Shown piece after piece: positions 1-8,229 of a DNA stretch of 32,132 nt. Origin of the DNA: Gordonia sp. UBA5067 (GTDB taxonomy: Bacteria; Actinomycetota; Actinomycetes; Mycobacteriales; Mycobacteriaceae); contig NZ_DIAX01000059.1 in NCBI RefSeq assembly GCF_002414845.1, forward strand, positions 107,991 to 140,122, given 5' to 3'. The position numbers and the translations under genes were made by a program. Numbering within the stretch: the first letter of the stretch is position 1; every line of letters begins with the position of its first letter. The notes under the pieces are model-generated. The model worked only from the letters and a program-made list of their open reading frames with translations. It was not told the DNA's origin and made no database searches.

Positions 1-468
1 GACGTAGCCGGCCTCGGTGAGCGCCGTCGCGTCAGCGATTGCGAACGGCACGTTGAGCATCTTGGCCAGTGTCTGCGCCAGGTAGGTCTTGCCGCATCCG
101 GTCGGGCCCAGCATCAGGATGTTCGACTTCGCGAGCTCCACACTCTCGCCGGTCTTGGCGTCCTTCTTCTCCCCCGCCTGAATCCGCTTGTAGTGGTTGT
201 AGACGGCGACGGCGAGGATGCGCTTGGCGTTATCCTGACCGATGACGTAGTTGTCCAGGAAATCGCGGATCTCCACCGGCTTGGGCAGCTCGTCGAGCTT
301 GACTTCGCTGTTCTCGGCGAGCTCTTCCTCGATAATCTCGTTGCACAGGTCGATGCACTCATCACAGATGTACACGCCGGGGCCGGCGATGAGCTTCTTC
401 ACCTGCTTCTGACTCTTCCCGCAGAACGAGCATTTCAGCAGGTCGCCACCGTCTCCGATTCGCGCCAT
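1..468 (-). CDS. clpX: ClpX, ATP-dependent Clp protease unfoldase subunit (N-terminal part)
   Basis: AAA+ unfoldase that recognises and unfolds substrates and feeds them into the ClpP1P2 chamber in the cytoplasm. The visible 156 residues start [20 protein letters not shown]. They carry the ClpX zinc-binding domain (CSFC at 13-16, CDEC at 35-38) and then the start of the AAA+ domain with Walker A GPTGCGKT at 121-128. The frame is open to base 1, so the gene is cut by the window edge, not truncated. The ATG at 468 fits the family N-terminus, with a purine-rich stretch (GGGAAGTGGG) a little upstream. It lies downstream of clpP1-clpP2 on the same strand but is separated by 162 bp, so it may also have its own promoter. 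Identification is firm from the zinc finger plus Walker A. Confidence 0.97.
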   Translation of the reverse strand, partial: MARIGDGGDLLKCSFCGKSQKQVKKLIAGPGVYICDECIDLCNEIIEEELAENSEVKLDELPKPVEIRDFLDNYVIGQDNAKRILAVAVYNHYKRIQAGEKKDAKTGESVELAKSNILMLGPTGCGKTYLAQTLAKMLNVPFAIADATALTEAGYV

Positions 469-548
469 CGATTTCTACCCACTTCCCTGCTGATCCGGTG
501 CGGCACTGACGCGCACCTGCGGACGGCCACTATGTCTTCGGTCACCGC

Positions 549-566
549 CGGTACACCGACGGTACC
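549..566. promoter_or_regulatory. Inverted repeat in the clpP2-clpX gap
   Basis: GGTAC (550-554) and GTACC (562-566) form an inverted repeat with a 7-nt spacer in the 162-bp gap before clpX. A -10-like CATAGT lies nearer clpX on the minus strand. It could be a regulator site or chance; no regulator is recognised. Confidence 0.2.
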
Positions 567-630
567 CGCGTCGGAGACCGACTTCGAGCTACTTGGGGCG
601 AATGTCGCCACTTAATCCGATGATCTACGG

Positions 631-1290
631 CTATTTGTTGAGCGACTTCTTGCGGTAGCCGAACACCTCGTCGATGATCCCGTACTCCTTCGCCTGCTCG
701 GCCGTGAGGATGTTGTCGCGGTCGGTGTCGACGCGAATCTTCTCGGGCGTCTGGCCGGTATGCCCGGCCAGGATCTCGTCGAGCCGCCTGCGGATGCGCT
801 CGATCTCGGCGGCCTGGATCTCCAGGTCGGACACCTGGCCCTGGTAGGCGCCGCCGGTGCGCGGCTGGTGGATCAGGATGGTGGCGTTCGGCAGCGCCGC
901 CCGCTTGCCGGGGGTGCCGCCCGCGAGCAGAATCGCGGCCGCCGACGCCGCCTCGCCGAGGCAGACGGTCATGATGTCGCAGTGCACGTACTGCATCGTG
1001 TCGTAGATGGCGAGCATGTCCGGCACACTGCCGCCCGGCGAGTTGATGTACATCGTGATGTCGCGGTCGGGGTCCTGGCTCTCCAGGACCAGCAGCTGCG
1101 CCATCACGTCATTGGCCACGGTCTGGTCGATGGGTGTGCCGACGAAGACGATGCGCTCTTCGAAAAGCTTGGCGTACGGGTCGTACTGACGGTGCCCGGT
1201 GGGGGTCTGCTCGATGAAGCTCGGCAGGATGTAGCGCGCCCGCAGGTCCCGGTATGCCTGCGCGGCGGTGGCGGTGTTCTGGTTGCTCAT
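631..1290 (-). CDS. clpP2: ClpP2, Clp protease proteolytic subunit 2
   Basis: Serine peptidase subunit of the mixed ClpP1P2 tetradecamer, cytoplasmic, partner of ClpX and ClpC1. 219 aa from ATG 1290 ([10 protein letters not shown]), preceded by a GGAAAAGGG Shine-Dalgarno stretch. A longer reading upstream adds 35 basic residues that do not look like the family. The S14 family triad is present: Ser116 in GEAASAA, His141 in ILIHQP, Asp188 in VDTDRD. Position next to clpP1 and the [20 protein letters not shown] block match mycobacterial ClpP2, which is also longer at the N-terminus than ClpP1. It follows clpP1 by 41 nt and is almost certainly co-transcribed with it. In relatives both subunits are needed for activity (family knowledge). 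Confidence 0.96.
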   Translation of the reverse strand: MSNQNTATAAQAYRDLRARYILPSFIEQTPTGHRQYDPYAKLFEERIVFVGTPIDQTVANDVMAQLLVLESQDPDRDITMYINSPGGSVPDMLAIYDTMQYVHCDIMTVCLGEAASAAAILLAGGTPGKRAALPNATILIHQPRTGGAYQGQVSDLEIQAAEIERIRRRLDEILAGHTGQTPEKIRVDTDRDNILTAEQAKEYGIIDEVFGYRKKSLNK

Positions 1291-1331
1291 GAAGGCCCTT
1301 TTCCGAGGTCGGTGGTGGTGGATGATCGCGG

Positions 1332-1925
1332 CTAGAGCGACGTGACGACGTGGTCGACGAGACCGTACTTCTTGGCGTCTTCGGCCCGGAACCACTTGTC
1401 GCGATCGGAATCTGCTTCGATCTTCTCCAGCGTCTGGCCGGTGTGCTCGGCGTTGAGGAGGTTCATCTCCTTTTTGGTAGCCGAGAACTGCTCAGCCTGA
1501 ATGGCAATGTCCGCGGCAGTTCCGCCGATACCCGCCGACGGCTGGTGCATCATGATCCGCGCGTGTGGCAGGGCGTGACGCTTACCCTTGGTGCCAGCGG
1601 TCAGCAGGAACTGCCCCATCGACGCAGCCATGCCCATCGCATAGGTGGAGATGTCACACGGAGACAATTGCATGGTGTCGAAGATGGCCATGCCAGCGCT
1701 CACCGAGCCGCCCGGCGAGTTGATGTAGAACTGGATGTCCTTGTCCGGCGCCTCGGCGGTGAGCAGCAGGATCTGCGCGCAAAGCCGGTTGGCGATGTCA
1801 TCGTCGACCTGTGTCCCGAGGAAGATGATGCGTTCGCGCAGCAGTCGTTCGTAGACCGAGTCGTTCAAGGTCAGGCCGGCGACGCCCGACGACATCGCAG
1901 GGGTGTGGATCGACGAAGTGCTCAA
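1332..1925 (-). CDS. clpP1: ClpP1, Clp protease proteolytic subunit 1
   Basis: First proteolytic subunit of ClpP1P2. I choose the TTG at 1925. It sits behind AAAGGTAGGA on the minus strand and gives 197 aa, close to the roughly 200 aa of mycobacterial ClpP1. The internal ATG at 1895 (MSSGVAGL) has no Shine-Dalgarno and would give 187 aa. Triad from the TTG start: Ser102 (GMAASMG), His127 (IMMHQP), Asp172 (EADSDRD). The mature N-terminus probably begins near [10 protein letters not shown], since ClpP1 is processed in relatives. It is the promoter-proximal gene of clpP1-clpP2. The 215 bp upstream contain two ClgR-like sites and the presumed tig terminator. Confidence 0.95.
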   Translation of the reverse strand: MSTSSIHTPAMSSGVAGLTLNDSVYERLLRERIIFLGTQVDDDIANRLCAQILLLTAEAPDKDIQFYINSPGGSVSAGMAIFDTMQLSPCDISTYAMGMAASMGQFLLTAGTKGKRHALPHARIMMHQPSAGIGGTAADIAIQAEQFSATKKEMNLLNAEHTGQTLEKIEADSDRDKWFRAEDAKKYGLVDHVVTSL

Positions 1926-1962
1926 TGTTCCTACCTTTGGATAGATCTCGCGGTCACGGGGA

Positions 1963-1977
1963 TTCGCTGAAGGTGTT
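1963..1977. promoter_or_regulatory. clgR box: Candidate ClgR site, proximal to clpP1
   Basis: TTCGCTGAAGGTGTT resembles the actinobacterial ClgR motif (CGCYNANRGCG core) with one core mismatch. It lies 38-52 nt before the clpP1 TTG start. ClgR activation of clp operons is established in Corynebacterium, Streptomyces and mycobacteria; the assignment here is inference. Confidence 0.35.
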
Positions 1978-2029
1978 TGCACCGACAGTAACCAAACTCC
2001 GGCCCCAACCCATCCCGATAACACGCCGA

Positions 2030-2045
2030 TTCGCTTACAGCTAAA
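2030..2045. promoter_or_regulatory. clgR box: Candidate ClgR site, distal to clpP1
   Basis: TTCGCTTACAGCTAA matches the ClgR core CGCYNANRGC exactly and departs only at the last G of the GCG half-site. It is an imperfect palindrome about 105 nt upstream of the clpP1 start, between clpP1 and the end of tig. Confidence 0.4.
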
Positions 2046-2069
2046 CGCGCGGCACGCGGGCCGGGAAAG

Positions 2070-2123
2070 TCCGAAGCGCCGACGGCGAGACCATGACGCG
2101 GTCCCGACCCTCGGCGCTTCGGA
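2070..2123 (-). terminator. Stem-loop after tig
   Basis: TCCGAAGCGCCGA (2070-2082) and TCGGCGCTTCGGA (2111-2123) are perfectly complementary 13-nt arms with a 28-nt loop, starting 18 nt past the tig stop. Only a short T stretch (ACTTTCCC) follows on the minus strand. It probably ends or attenuates tig transcription before clpP1. Confidence 0.55.
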
Positions 2124-2140
2124 TGGATCTGTGGTACTCG

Positions 2141-3532
2141 CTACTCGGCGGCGGACCCTGAGTCCTCGGCCCCAGCATCCTGGGTCGCGGCGTCCTGGGT
2201 CGCGGCATCCTCGGCAGGGCCGAAGAACTCCGTGGTGTCGACGGTGGCGCCCTGGTCATCGGTCACCGTCACCTGGGACACGATGGACGACAGCGCCTTG
2301 TTGCGGCGGGCATCGGCGTAGACCGCGCCGATCTGACCGGCCTGCTGCAACTGGTTCACGAACTCCTGGGGTGCCATGCCGTAGCGCTGCGCGGCGAAGA
2401 TGATCTGCTGGGTCAGCTCTTCCTGGCTGACCTCGGTCTTCTCCTGGTCGGCGATGGCGTCGAGCAACAGCTGGATGCGGACGCCGCGCTCGGCGTTCTC
2501 GCGGGCGTTGGTCTCAAACTCGTCCCGCGTGGTGCCCTGCGCCTCGAGTAGCCGTTCGAGCATCGCCTCATCGTGACCGATGCTGTGCAAAACCTCTTCG
2601 AGCTGGCCCTCCACCTCGGCGTCGACGATCGACGCCGGTAGCGGGAAGTCGACCTTCGCCACCAGTTCGTCGAGAATCTTGTCGCGAATGGCGTTGGCCT
2701 GCTCCATCTTCTTCGACTGCTCGACGCGCGTGCGCGCCGAATCGCGCAGTTCGTCGATGGTGTCGAACTCGCTGGCCAGCTGGGCGAAATCGTCGTCGAG
2801 CGCCGGCAGTTCGCGTTCCTTGACCGCACTGACCTTGACGGTGACGGCCGCATCGGAGTCGGCGAACTCGCCGGCCACGAGCTTCGTCGTGAACTCGGCT
2901 TGCTCGCCTGCCTTGAGGCCGACGACGGCCTCGTCGAGGCCGTCGATGAGCTGCCCGGAGCCGACCTCGTGGGACAGGCCCTCGGTGGTCGCGTCCGGCA
3001 CCGGCTTGCCGTCGACGTTTGCCTCGAGGTCGAGGGTCACATGGTCACCGTTGACCGCGCCGCGGTCAACGGCCTTGAGGGTGCCGAAGCGCTCGCGCAG
3101 GCCGTCGAGCTGCTCGGTCACCGCTTCCTCGTCGGACTTGAGTGCATCGACGGTGACTGCCAGCGCCGAGAAGTCCGGCAGCGCAATCTCCGGGCGCACG
3201 TCGACCTCGGCGGTGAAGGTGACCGGCTCGCCGTCGACCAGCTCGCCGAGCTCGATGTCCGGCTGGCCAATGGCCTTCACGTCGGCCTGCTCGATCGCCT
3301 CGCCATACTTGGCCGGCAGCGCGTCGTTGACCACCTGCGCGAGCACCGTGTCGCGCCCGACCCGGGCCTCGATGAGCTTCGCCGGCGCCTTACCGGGCCG
3401 GAACCCGGGGATGCGGATCTGCTGGGCCAGCGTCGCGTAAGCCCGGTCGAACTCGGATGAGAGTTCCTCGAAGGGGATCTCGACGTTCAGCTTCACCCGG
3501 GTGGGGGTCAACTGCTCCACGCTGCTTTTCAC
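2141..3532 (-). CDS. tig: Trigger factor, ribosome-bound chaperone
   Basis: Peptidyl-prolyl isomerase and chaperone that binds L23 at the ribosome exit tunnel. 463 aa from GTG 3532 ([18 protein letters not shown]), with AAGGAG 7 nt upstream. The open frame continues further 5' through the tRNA-Pro gene, but that extension is not real. Domain order: ribosome-binding domain with the GFRPGKAP signature near residue 45, FKBP-type PPIase around 155-245 ([26 protein letters not shown] at its end), then the C-terminal helical arm. The last 25 residues are an acidic Asp/Ala/Gln tail with a repeated DAATQ unit, typical of the variable actinobacterial Tig C-terminus. The two tRNA genes just upstream on the same strand may share its transcript. 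Confidence 0.96.
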   Translation of the reverse strand: MKSSVEQLTPTRVKLNVEIPFEELSSEFDRAYATLAQQIRIPGFRPGKAPAKLIEARVGRDTVLAQVVNDALPAKYGEAIEQADVKAIGQPDIELGELVDGEPVTFTAEVDVRPEIALPDFSALAVTVDALKSDEEAVTEQLDGLRERFGTLKAVDRGAVNGDHVTLDLEANVDGKPVPDATTEGLSHEVGSGQLIDGLDEAVVGLKAGEQAEFTTKLVAGEFADSDAAVTVKVSAVKERELPALDDDFAQLASEFDTIDELRDSARTRVEQSKKMEQANAIRDKILDELVAKVDFPLPASIVDAEVEGQLEEVLHSIGHDEAMLERLLEAQGTTRDEFETNARENAERGVRIQLLLDAIADQEKTEVSQEELTQQIIFAAQRYGMAPQEFVNQLQQAGQIGAVYADARRNKALSSIVSQVTVTDDQGATVDTTEFFGPAEDAATQDAATQDAGAEDSGSAAE

Positions 3533-3567
3533 GCGCGTTCTCCTTGTAGGTGGGTGACTCGTTGTTG

Positions 3568-3641
3568 TCGGGATGACAGGATTTGAACCTGCGACCCTCC
3601 GCTCCCAAAGCGGATGCGCTACCAAGCTGCGCCACATCCCG
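3568..3641 (-). tRNA. tRNA-Pro (anticodon TGG)
   Basis: A complete cloverleaf reads on the minus strand. The acceptor arms CGGGATG/CATCCCG pair fully. The D-arm is GCGCAGCTTGGTAGCGC, the anticodon stem TCCGC/GCGGA has loop TTTGGGA (anticodon TGG), and the T-arm contains GGTTCAAATCC. Discriminator base A; CCA is not encoded. It lies 36 nt upstream of tig. Confidence 0.97.
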
Positions 3642-3662
3642 TGGCAGTCTGAATCACTGCAG

Positions 3663-3733
3663 AGCGGGTGACGGGAATCGAACCCGCGTAGCTAGTTTGG
3701 AAGACTAGGGCTCTACCATTGAGCTACACCCGC
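3663..3733 (-). tRNA. tRNA-Gly (anticodon TCC)
   Basis: 71-nt cloverleaf on the minus strand with acceptor GCGGGTG/CACCCGC, anticodon stem CTAGT/ACTAG and loop CTTCCAA (anticodon TCC), T-loop GGTTCGATTCC and discriminator U. CCA is not encoded. It is 21 nt upstream of tRNA-Pro and probably processed from the same transcript. Confidence 0.97.
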
Positions 3734-3781
3734 GTGCAGGCAGCGTTCCGGGGTCGCCGGAATCGCCGCGTGCGAGAAACG

Positions 3782-3810
3782 ACTGTACACGGGCCGATAG
3801 GTCGCCCGAA
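3782..3810 (-). promoter_or_regulatory. Candidate promoter for tRNA-Gly/tRNA-Pro
   Basis: On the minus strand TACAGT (3787-3782) fits a -10 box. It lies 17 nt downstream of TTCGGG (3810-3805), a weak -35. Transcription would start about 45 nt before tRNA-Gly. Confidence 0.35.
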
Positions 3811-3928
3811 ATCGGGGCGCGCGGGCGACGTGAACCGAATCGAGTGCCAAACGTCACAGCCCGCAAACCCGCTGGCAGCGGCAGCTAAAGCTGGGAATGG
3901 GCGGCACGTCGTGGGTCAGGCGACCAAG

Positions 3929-3964
3929 AATCGTTGGCTCAAATGAAACGATTGTGCAACGATT
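3929..3964. repeat. Three copies of AACGATT upstream of the L,D-transpeptidase
   Basis: AACGATT occurs inverted at 3929-3935 (AATCGTT) and direct at 3947-3953 and 3958-3964. The two direct copies are spaced by 11 bp, about one helical turn. The cluster lies 100-135 bp before the ldt ATG in a 330-bp non-coding gap (3734-4063). The gap also carries the tRNA promoter and otherwise shows nothing recognisable. It looks like a multi-site operator of unknown regulator. Confidence 0.4.
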
Positions 3965-4063
3965 AACGGTGAAAACACTCCTAATTGGAAACTCTCCATA
4001 ATGGGGGCCTCCCCCAAGGGTGATCATCAATGCCCTGACGACAAAGTGAAGGACTTCAAGAGA

Positions 4064-4735
4064 ATGCTTAGCACCACCAAGCATGCTCGGCGTAGCGCTG
4101 TGAAGGGCGTGATGGCCGCGTTCGCCGGCGCACTCGCCGTTGCGTTCGCGCTGCCGGCGTCCGCCCACGCCGCGCCGATCACAATCATTCCCGGTCTCCC
4201 CCCAGTCGAGATCCCGGGTGTTCCAGCTCCGCCGAAGCCCAAGCCCAAGCCTGAGCCGCAGGCTGAGCAGACCCCGGGTGTGCCGGCGATGCCGGCCGTC
4301 GCCAGCCGCACCGGCTGGGTCGCGCTCGCCGACGACTCCACCCACACCATTTACTGGTGGAAGGACGGCACCTATAACCGGTCGATGCCGATCTCGATGG
4401 GCACCAACAAGCACCCGACGCCCAACGGCACCTACTACACCCAGGAAAAGCTGCGCTCGATGTACATGGATTCGTCCACGTACGGCGTTCCGGTGAACTC
4501 GCCCGAGGGTTACCGCACGTTCGTCGAGTACGCCACCCGGATGGCCTGGAACGGCATCTTCATCCACGCCGCGCCGTGGTCGGTGGCACAGCAGGGCAAC
4601 AGCAATGCGAGCCACGGCTGCATCAACATCAGCACGGCAAACGGCAAGTGGGTCTTCGACACCATTCCGCTGCGCACCCCGATCGTCGTCCGCGGCACCG
4701 TCGGCGGCGGCAACTGGCGCACCCCGCGCGAGTAG
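4064..4735 (+). CDS. Secreted L,D-transpeptidase (YkuD domain)
   Basis: Peptidoglycan cross-linking enzyme of the YkuD/Ldt family, exported to the cell envelope. 223 aa from ATG 4064; an in-frame GTG at 4046 is an alternative. Residues 1-38 are a typical Sec signal peptide ending ASAHA-AP. A Pro/Lys linker (PAPPKPKPKPEPQ) follows, then the YkuD domain from about residue 80 to the end, with IHAAPWS and the catalytic SHGCIN motif. It lacks the Ig-like domains of mycobacterial LdtMt2, so it is a short single-domain form. It is monocistronic: a gap with repeated AACGATT sites precedes it and a strong hairpin follows. The catalytic class is clear; the exact bond formed (3-3 cross-link or anchoring) cannot be read from sequence. 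Confidence 0.9.
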   Translation: MLSTTKHARRSAVKGVMAAFAGALAVAFALPASAHAAPITIIPGLPPVEIPGVPAPPKPKPKPEPQAEQTPGVPAMPAVASRTGWVALADDSTHTIYWWKDGTYNRSMPISMGTNKHPTPNGTYYTQEKLRSMYMDSSTYGVPVNSPEGYRTFVEYATRMAWNGIFIHAAPWSVAQQGNSNASHGCINISTANGKWVFDTIPLRTPIVVRGTVGGGNWRTPRE

Positions 4736-4757
4736 TCCGAGCCGATTGACACGTCGA

Positions 4758-4789
4758 TGAGCCGGGCCTTCTTCGGAAGGCCCGGCTCA
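4758..4789 (+). terminator. Strong stem-loop after the L,D-transpeptidase
   Basis: TGAGCCGGGCCTTC (4758-4771) pairs perfectly with GAAGGCCCGGCTCA (4776-4789) around a TTCG tetraloop closed by C-G, an unusually stable fold. No T-run follows. It lies 22 nt past the stop codon and probably insulates lysX. Confidence 0.8.
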
Positions 4790-4867
4790 GTGCATCGTCG
4801 CCGGGCATCCGCTGACCCCGGCCGCCGTCCTCAGCCTGCTCAAAGTCTGAGTGGCGATACTCACGCC

Positions 4868-4900
4868 ATGGCCTACGGACATTCAGGGACTGCGCGGTGA
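4868..4900 (+). CDS. Possible 10-codon leader ORF of lysX
   Basis: ATG 4868 opens MAYGHSGTAR and its TGA (4898-4900) overlaps the lysX GTG as GTGA. A -10-like GATACT (4855-4860) lies 7 nt before the ATG, the spacing of a leaderless actinobacterial mRNA. If real, ribosomes would initiate at the first base and pass to lysX by termination-reinitiation. It is too short to prove from sequence alone. Confidence 0.3.
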   Translation: MAYGHSGTAR

Positions 4901-7900
4901 TCGTCAGTCGGCGCGGCGCCGATGCCGTCGCAACCGCCGCCAGCCGCCTTCTGATGATTGCCGGCGCGGTGTCGGTGATCGAGATCCTCACCCACGACTG
5001 GCGCCCGATCGGCTACGTGGCCGACGCCATCGGGGTGCTGGGCTTTCCGGCCGATCGAAGTCTCTACGTCGCCTGCCTGGTGTTCCTGCTCGCCGGCGCG
5101 GTGCGCCGCCGCTTCCGGCTGGCCTACGGCGCACTGGTCGCCGTGATGGCGGTGAACCTGGCCGGCCTGGTCACCCTCGTCGTGCGCGCCCACCGAGACC
5201 ACCGGCACGACTATCGCCTCTACGACAGTTGGCATGAGTCACCGGCCTTCGCCTGGACGGCGCTGATCGTCGGCACCATCTCCTTTGTGGTGGTGGCGTG
5301 CTCGTACCGCGCCTTCACCGCGCGCCTCGCCCGGCGATCGATCCCGACCGCGCTGGGCGTCGTCGTCGGCGGAATGGCCCTGTCCTTCCTGTTGACGCTG
5401 GGCTTGACCTTCGCCTTCCCCCACACCCTGGTCGGCACCCGGGAGAAGGTGCGCTGGGCGGCGATGGCGACGGTCGGCGACCATGTCTCAACACACTCGC
5501 CCTATTTCACCGGCCATATCGGGCACCATTGGGTCTTCGCCCTCGCCGGAGCGGCATCGGCCGCCGCACTGCTGCTGGGCGTCCTGGTGCTCTCCCGCGC
5601 CAACCACGCCAACCAGTTCCTCAGCCGCGAGGACGAACTGCAGGTGCGCCGACTGCTAGCCGCCCACGGCGACGACGATTCGCTCGGCTACTTTGCGACC
5701 CGGCGCGACAAGTCGGTGGTGTTCTCCGCCGATAGAAGCGCGGCCATCCTGTTCCGGGTGATCGGAAGCGTGAGTGTCGCCAGCGCCGACCCGATCGGCG
5801 ACCGCAACTCCTGGTCGGCGGCGATCACCACCTGGTTGCAGAACTGCCGGGAGCACAGTGTCCACGCGGCAGTCATCGCCGCCAGCGCCGACGGGGCACG
5901 CGCCTATCGCGACGCCGGGCTACGCACCCTGGACATGGGCGACGAGGCCATCATCGACGTCGACCAGTTCACGCTCCGCGGCCCAGCGATGAAGCCGGTC
6001 CGCCAGGCGGTCAACCGCGTCACCGCTGCCGGATACACCGTGCGCGTGCGCCGGCACGGTGAACTGGGCGCGGCCGAGGCCGCGGAGATCGCCGAGGTGG
6101 CGGAGCGCTGGCGCGGCGAGGATGTCGAACGCGGCTTCTCGATGGCACTCAACCGGCTCGGCGACCCCGTCGACGGCGACTGCCTGCTGGTGACAGCCCA
6201 CGACGCGGGCGGCACGATCCGCGGACTGCTGTCGTTCGTCCCGTGGGGCAGCCGCGGAGTTTCACTGGACCTGATGCGCCGCGATCGGGCCGGCGAGAAC
6301 GGCATCATCGAGTTCATGGTGGCCGGCCTCGTCGACCGCTGCGGGCAGACGGGAATCGACCGGATCTCGTTGAACTTCGCCATGTTCCGGTCGGTCTACG
6401 CCAACGCCGACCGCGTCGGCGCCGGGCCGATCACCCGCGGGACCGACGCGCTGCTCGGCTTCGCGTCGCGGTTCTACCAACTCGAGCAGCTGTACCGGTC
6501 CAACCAGAAGTACCAGCCGACCTGGATCCCCCGGGTGCTGTGCTACCAGCCGCCGCTGAGTGTGCTGCGGGCCTCGATCGCCAGCGGCATCGCCGAGGGC
6601 TTCCTGCCCAAACTCGGTCCGGCGTTCCTCACCGGCCCCGGCGTCCCCAAGGACCAGGAGGTGCGTGACGACGCCGAGTTCCTCGCCGCGGTCGCCGGCA
6701 TCGAACGGGCCGCCCGCTGTCGCGCGACCCGTGAGCCGCGGCGCGGCGATCAGCATCGCGCCCGGCTGGCCAAGCGCGCCACCCTCGAGGGGCTGGGGAT
6801 GCCGGCCCACCCGCTCGCGGTCCCACGCGACACCGATATCGGGTGCCTCGTCGAGGAGTACACCGGACTCGCGGCCGGCACCCACACCGGCAAGACTGTG
6901 TCCGTCGTGGGGCGGGCGCGCGCCGTTCGCGACTTCGGCGGCCTCGTCTTCGTCGATGTCGAGGAGGGCGGGGCGCGGCTTCAGCTGCTCTCCGACGATG
7001 CGTCGTCACCCGCGCATCGGGCGCTACGCGCGGGGGTGGACGTCGGCGACCTCATCAGCGCCACCGGCGAAGTCTGCACCAGCCTGACCGGCGAACTGTC
7101 GCTGCGCGTGGACCACTGGCAGCTGGCCGCCAAATGCCTGCACCCCATTCCCGCGGCGGGAACACGCCTGTCCGACGAGGTGCGTGCCCGCGACCGCACG
7201 CTGGATCTGCTGACCACGACCGGCGCGACCGACCTCCTCATCAAACGTTCCCGCGGCGTCGCCGCCGTGCGCCGAACGCTGCAGGACAAGGGCTTCTTGG
7301 AGGTGGAGACACCGATCTTGCAGACCGTCCACGGTGGCGCCGCGGCCCGGCCGTTCACGACGCACATCAACGCCTACGACATGCGGCTGTCGCTGCGCAT
7401 CGCGCCCGAACTCTTCCTGAAGCGGCTGGCCGTCGCGGGACTGCCGAAGATATTCGAGTTGGGCCGCAACTTCCGCAACGAGGGCGTCGACGCGACCCAC
7501 AATCCAGAATTCACGTCGCTGGAGGTTTATCAAGCCCACGCCGACTACCACACGATGGCGACGCTGGTCCACGAACTCGTCGTGGCCGCAGCGGTGGCGG
7601 TCAACGGGACGGCGGTCGTGTACCGCGACGGCGTTGGCGTCGATCTGGCCGACGACTGGCCCCAGATCACCGTGCACCGCGCCGTCTCGCGCGCCACCGG
7701 AACCGCACTCACCCCGGACACCCACGCCGGCGAGGTGGCGCAGGTGTGCGCCGCGCACGGCGTCGAGTACGGCGACGGCGCCACGGCGGGTCAGCTGATC
7801 ATGAAGCTGTACGAGACTCTGGTGGAGAAGCAGACTCAGCGACCGACGTTCTATTTCGACTTCCCGATCGAGGTCTCACCGCTGGCACGACCGCACGCCG

Positions 7901-8229
7901 ACGATCCCCGCCTGACCCAGCAGTGGGATCTGGTGACCTTCGGCTCCGAGTTGGCGACGGCGTATTCGGAGTTGACCGATCCGATCGACCAGCGTCAGCG
8001 GCTGGTCGAGCAATCGCTGGCCGCAGCGGGCGGGGACCCCGAGGCGATGGCCCTCGACGAGGATTTCGTCCGGGCCCTGGGCTACGGCATGCCGCCCACC
8101 GGAGGACTCGGTGTCGGGGTTGACCGCCTGCTGATGATGCTCCTGCACGTCCCGATCCGATCCACCTTGAGCTTCCCCTTCGTCAAGCCTGACAGGACGG
8201 ACACCAGAAGAGGTTCCGACCTTCCATGA
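4897..8229 (+). CDS. lysX: LysX, bifunctional lysyl-phosphatidylglycerol synthase / lysyl-tRNA synthetase
   Basis: Fusion enzyme that charges tRNA-Lys and transfers lysine to phosphatidylglycerol in the membrane, lowering surface negative charge. 1110 aa from GTG 4897, with AGGGA 7 nt upstream. Residues 1-245 hold six to seven hydrophobic helices. About 250-590 is the DUF2156/MprF-type aminoacyl transferase domain (LGYFATRRDKSVVFSADR, SLDLMRR). About 665-755 is an OB-fold. About 780-1105 is a class II LysRS core with motif 2 FELGRNFRNEG at 853-863 and motif 3 GGLGVGVDRL at 1069-1078. Length and order match mycobacterial LysX (about 1170 aa). It sits where M. tuberculosis carries lipP, as I recall, so its position is unlike that of Rv1640c. 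Its 3' end overlaps the convergent nei by 47 bp. Confidence 0.93.
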   Translation: MIVSRRGADAVATAASRLLMIAGAVSVIEILTHDWRPIGYVADAIGVLGFPADRSLYVACLVFLLAGAVRRRFRLAYGALVAVMAVNLAGLVTLVVRAHRDHRHDYRLYDSWHESPAFAWTALIVGTISFVVVACSYRAFTARLARRSIPTALGVVVGGMALSFLLTLGLTFAFPHTLVGTREKVRWAAMATVGDHVSTHSPYFTGHIGHHWVFALAGAASAAALLLGVLVLSRANHANQFLSREDELQVRRLLAAHGDDDSLGYFATRRDKSVVFSADRSAAILFRVIGSVSVASADPIGDRNSWSAAITTWLQNCREHSVHAAVIAASADGARAYRDAGLRTLDMGDEAIIDVDQFTLRGPAMKPVRQAVNRVTAAGYTVRVRRHGELGAAEAAEIAEVAERWRGEDVERGFSMALNRLGDPVDGDCLLVTAHDAGGTIRGLLSFVPWGSRGVSLDLMRRDRAGENGIIEFMVAGLVDRCGQTGIDRISLNFAMFRSVYANADRVGAGPITRGTDALLGFASRFYQLEQLYRSNQKYQPTWIPRVLCYQPPLSVLRASIASGIAEGFLPKLGPAFLTGPGVPKDQEVRDDAEFLAAVAGIERAARCRATREPRRGDQHRARLAKRATLEGLGMPAHPLAVPRDTDIGCLVEEYTGLAAGTHTGKTVSVVGRARAVRDFGGLVFVDVEEGGARLQLLSDDASSPAHRALRAGVDVGDLISATGEVCTSLTGELSLRVDHWQLAAKCLHPIPAAGTRLSDEVRARDRTLDLLTTTGATDLLIKRSRGVAAVRRTLQDKGFLEVETPILQTVHGGAAARPFTTHINAYDMRLSLRIAPELFLKRLAVAGLPKIFELGRNFRNEGVDATHNPEFTSLEVYQAHADYHTMATLVHELVVAAAVAVNGTAVVYRDGVGVDLADDWPQITVHRAVSRATGTALTPDTHAGEVAQVCAAHGVEYGDGATAGQLIMKLYETLVEKQTQRPTFYFDFPIEVSPLARPHADDPRLTQQWDLVTFGSELATAYSELTDPIDQRQRLVEQSLAAAGGDPEAMALDEDFVRALGYGMPPTGGLGVGVDRLLMMLLHVPIRSTLSFPFVKPDRTDTRRGSDLP

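Noticed and set aside
1..468. Truncated clpX as a pseudogene
   Set aside because: The frame is intact up to the window edge, so it is simply cut by the window.
3533..3637. N-terminal extension of trigger factor
   Set aside because: It would translate through the tRNA-Pro gene; the GTG at 3532 has a proper Shine-Dalgarno and matches the family start.
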